Shown here in pieces: positions 6,263-6,799 of a stretch of 6,799 nt of DNA (its first letter is position 1; every line of letters starts with the position of its first letter). A program made the translations under genes and the position numbers. Source of the DNA: DAOTXK01 sp034435395 (GTDB lineage Bacteria > Chloroflexota > Anaerolineae > Aggregatilineales > Ch27); contig DAOTXK010000317.1 of assembly GCA_034435395.1 (NCBI GenBank), positions 1 to 6,799 of the forward strand, in the 5' to 3' direction. The notes under the pieces were generated by a model. The model had not been told where the DNA came from and did not search any database. It worked only from the letters and a program-made list of their open reading frames with translations.

Positions 6263-6280
6263 CTGCCCAGAGGAGGGCAG
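6263..6280 (+). other. 6-bp hairpin downstream of the kinase
   Basis: CTGCCC (6263-6268) and GGGCAG (6275-6280) enclose a six-base loop, 62 bases after the kinase stop. No T tract follows on either strand, so it is a weak terminator candidate. The right arm overlaps the guanine-run motif that begins at 6275, so the two structures would compete. Confidence 0.3.
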
Positions 6281-6307
6281 GAGCGGGGGGAAGGGGGAAG
6301 AGGTGGG
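6275..6307 (+). other. guanine-quadruplex motif
   Basis: Four guanine runs (6275-6277, 6285-6290, 6293-6297, 6305-6307) are separated by loops of 7, 2 and 7 bases, satisfying the standard G3+ N1-7 rule on the plus strand. It lies 75 bases after the kinase stop, so it would be in the 3' tail of kinase mRNA as RNA, and on the template of any leftward transcript. Confidence 0.45.
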
Positions 6308-6334
6308 CTATCCCCCGCCCATGCCCTGGGTATC

Positions 6335-6384
6335 GCGCGGGCCGGCTGCCGGTCGGGTCGGAGGATACCGTATCCGGTCCGCGC
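6335..6384. other. possible three-way-junction fold
   Basis: GCGCGG (6335-6340) is complementary to CCGCGC (6379-6384). Between them lie two small hairpins: CCGG-ctg-CCGG (6342-6352) and GGATA-ccg-TATCC (6363-6375). Together they could make a three-way junction in RNA of either strand. An alternative six-pair stem, 6329-6334 with 6364-6369, would compete. I recognise no known RNA family here, and GC-rich sequence makes such pairings by chance. Confidence 0.2.
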
Positions 6385-6428
6385 CGGGGAAACATCTTTT
6401 GATGAGGCTACAGCGTCACCGCTTAGTC

Positions 6429-6442
6429 AGAACTTTTGTTCT
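6429..6442. promoter_or_regulatory. 14-bp perfect palindrome, operator candidate
   Basis: AGAAC-TTTT-GTTCT is a perfect inverted repeat directly abutting the -10 box of the minus-strand promoter, and it would cover that promoter's transcription start. Its core GAAC-N4-GTTC is the form of the LexA (SOS) box known from Gram-positive bacteria. Whether LexA of this organism uses that form cannot be told from the window. It could also act as a 5' stem-loop of the leftward RNA. Confidence 0.5.
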
Positions 6443-6471
6443 ATTATACGCGGAGTCGGCGAGTCTGTCAA
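6443..6471 (-). promoter_or_regulatory. perfect consensus sigma-70 promoter reading left
   Basis: On the minus strand TTGACA (6471-6466), a 17-base spacer (6465-6449) and TATAAT (6448-6443) match the housekeeping consensus at all twelve positions with ideal spacing. An A-rich stretch (CAAAAAC) lies just upstream of the -35 box, as in UP elements. Transcription would begin near 6436 and run toward the 3' end of the kinase gene. No convincing minus-strand gene lies within reach, so the product may be a small or antisense RNA. Confidence 0.7.
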
Positions 6472-6519
6472 GTTTTTGAGTCGATGGGTGTTTAATGCAC
6501 GGTCGGTACGTCGGACATA

Positions 6520-6548
6520 TTGACATTGTTTTGACCCGGATTTACTTT
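6520..6548 (+). promoter_or_regulatory. promoter candidate for the lipoprotein gene
   Basis: An exact TTGACA (6520-6525) is followed after 17 bases by TACTTT (6543-6548), a weak -10 with three matches. A better -10-like hexamer, TTTAAT (6546-6551), is 20 bases away. A second TTGAC begins at 6531, 11 bases (about one helical turn) after the first. A start near 6555 would give a leader of about 34 bases. Confidence 0.4.
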
Positions 6549-6588
6549 AATCGCAGAGGTCTGACGTGCTCAGCAGGCGGTCGGCGCG

Positions 6589-6799
6589 GTGACGATGTGG
6601 CGAATCCCCTCGCGTGTAGTTGTCCTGGCCTCCCTCGGCTGGCTGGCGGCTGCCTGTCAGGGGGAAACGGTCGCCATCCCGACGGTGGCTCAGTTGCCTT
6701 CGCTGACGCCGACGCCGTGGCCCACCATCACCCTGCCGCCCAGCTGGACGCCGACCTTCACCTGGACGCCGACCAACACCCCGACCGATACCTTCACGC
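6589..6799 (+). CDS. Thr/Pro-rich lipoprotein, N-terminal part
   Basis: The gene runs off the right edge of the window. The visible part opens with a short basic segment containing W-R-I-P-S-R, a hydrophobic stretch (V-V-V-L-A-S-L-G-W-L-A-A-A) and then a cysteine, forming a lipoprotein signal of the signal peptidase II type. The lipobox reads A-A-A-C rather than the common L-x-x-C, with leucine one place further out. After the cysteine the protein becomes Thr/Pro-rich, with repeated W-T-P-T and T-P-T units, a tether found in many Chloroflexota surface lipoproteins. Its function lies in the missing part. The start may be GTG 6589, with AGGCGG eight bases upstream, or ATG 6595; both give the same mature protein. 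It is expected to be anchored on the outer face of the membrane. Confidence 0.75.
   Translation, partial: MTMWRIPSRVVVLASLGWLAAACQGETVAIPTVAQLPSLTPTPWPTITLPPSWTPTFTWTPTNTPTDTFT
6745..6780 (+). repeat. 18-bp tandem repeat coding W-T-P-T-x-T
   Basis: Two 18-base units (6745-6762 and 6763-6780) share TGGACGCCGACC and differ in the next codon (TTC versus AAC). They encode the Thr/Pro-rich tether of the lipoprotein. Related codons (CCGACC, ACGCCG) continue to the edge, so more units may lie beyond it. Confidence 0.7.

Larger units (their letters stand above)
6201..6588. other. 388-bp gene-free region between kinase and lipoprotein
   Basis: No convincing gene lies here on either strand. The left part (6201-6404) is GC-rich and full of short inverted repeats and guanine runs. 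The right part (6405-6588) is much more AT-rich and carries regulatory signals: a consensus promoter reading left, a palindrome at its start site, and a promoter candidate reading right toward the lipoprotein. The sharp change in composition supports a regulatory role for the right part. Confidence 0.6.

Noticed and set aside
6243..6395. A 50-codon minus-strand open frame starting at ATG 6395, about 40 bases after the predicted leftward start.
   Set aside because: There is no Shine-Dalgarno sequence, the translation is a Pro/Arg/Gly-rich string of the kind GC-rich DNA gives by chance, and I recognise nothing in it. It would merit a second look only if the leftward transcript is proven.
1..6799. 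CRISPR arrays, insertion sequences or prophage genes.
   Set aside because: There are no regularly spaced repeats, no transposase or integrase motifs and no terminal inverted repeats. The only tandem repeats are short (20 bp and 18 bp, two copies each).

Overview
The window is GC-rich bacterial DNA. It most resembles a member of the Chloroflexota, perhaps Anaerolineae or a relative. This is inferred from style: a lipoprotein whose mature part opens with Thr-Pro repeats, a soluble PknB-like kinase, and large SH3b-containing envelope enzymes. No ribosomal or marker gene is present to prove it.

Layout, left to right. Bases 2-457 hold the 3' end of a DUF255/YyaL-type thioredoxin-domain protein. 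It converges on a minus-strand homoserine dehydrogenase (660-1697). Their shared 3' gap carries a hairpin and a 20-bp tandem repeat. A divergent promoter region (1698-2045) separates the dehydrogenase from the largest gene (2046-5006). That gene encodes a 986-residue modular enzyme: a clan GH-A glycosidase-like barrel, four SH3b domains and a LytM/M23 peptidase with an intact active site, but no recognisable signal peptide. After a strong hairpin and a promoter candidate comes a Hanks-type Ser/Thr kinase (5190-6200) with all catalytic motifs, a low-complexity tail and no membrane segment. A 388-bp gene-free stretch (6201-6588) follows, and the window ends inside a lipoprotein gene (6589 onward).

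The 388-bp gap is the most surprising non-coding part. It contains a perfect consensus promoter on the minus strand (TTGACA, 17 bp, TATAAT) pointing back toward the kinase. A 14-bp palindrome (GAAC-N4-GTTC core) sits exactly where transcription should start. Downstream on that strand there is no convincing gene, only hairpin-rich sequence and a guanine-quadruplex motif, so a regulated small or antisense RNA is a reasonable hypothesis.

Functionally, the right half looks like an envelope-related neighbourhood: a dual glycan/peptide hydrolase, a signalling kinase and a surface lipoprotein. Each appears to have its own promoter, so they form a neighbourhood rather than one operon. The left half is housekeeping metabolism (threonine/methionine branch of aspartate metabolism, and a DUF255 protein) with no evident link to it.
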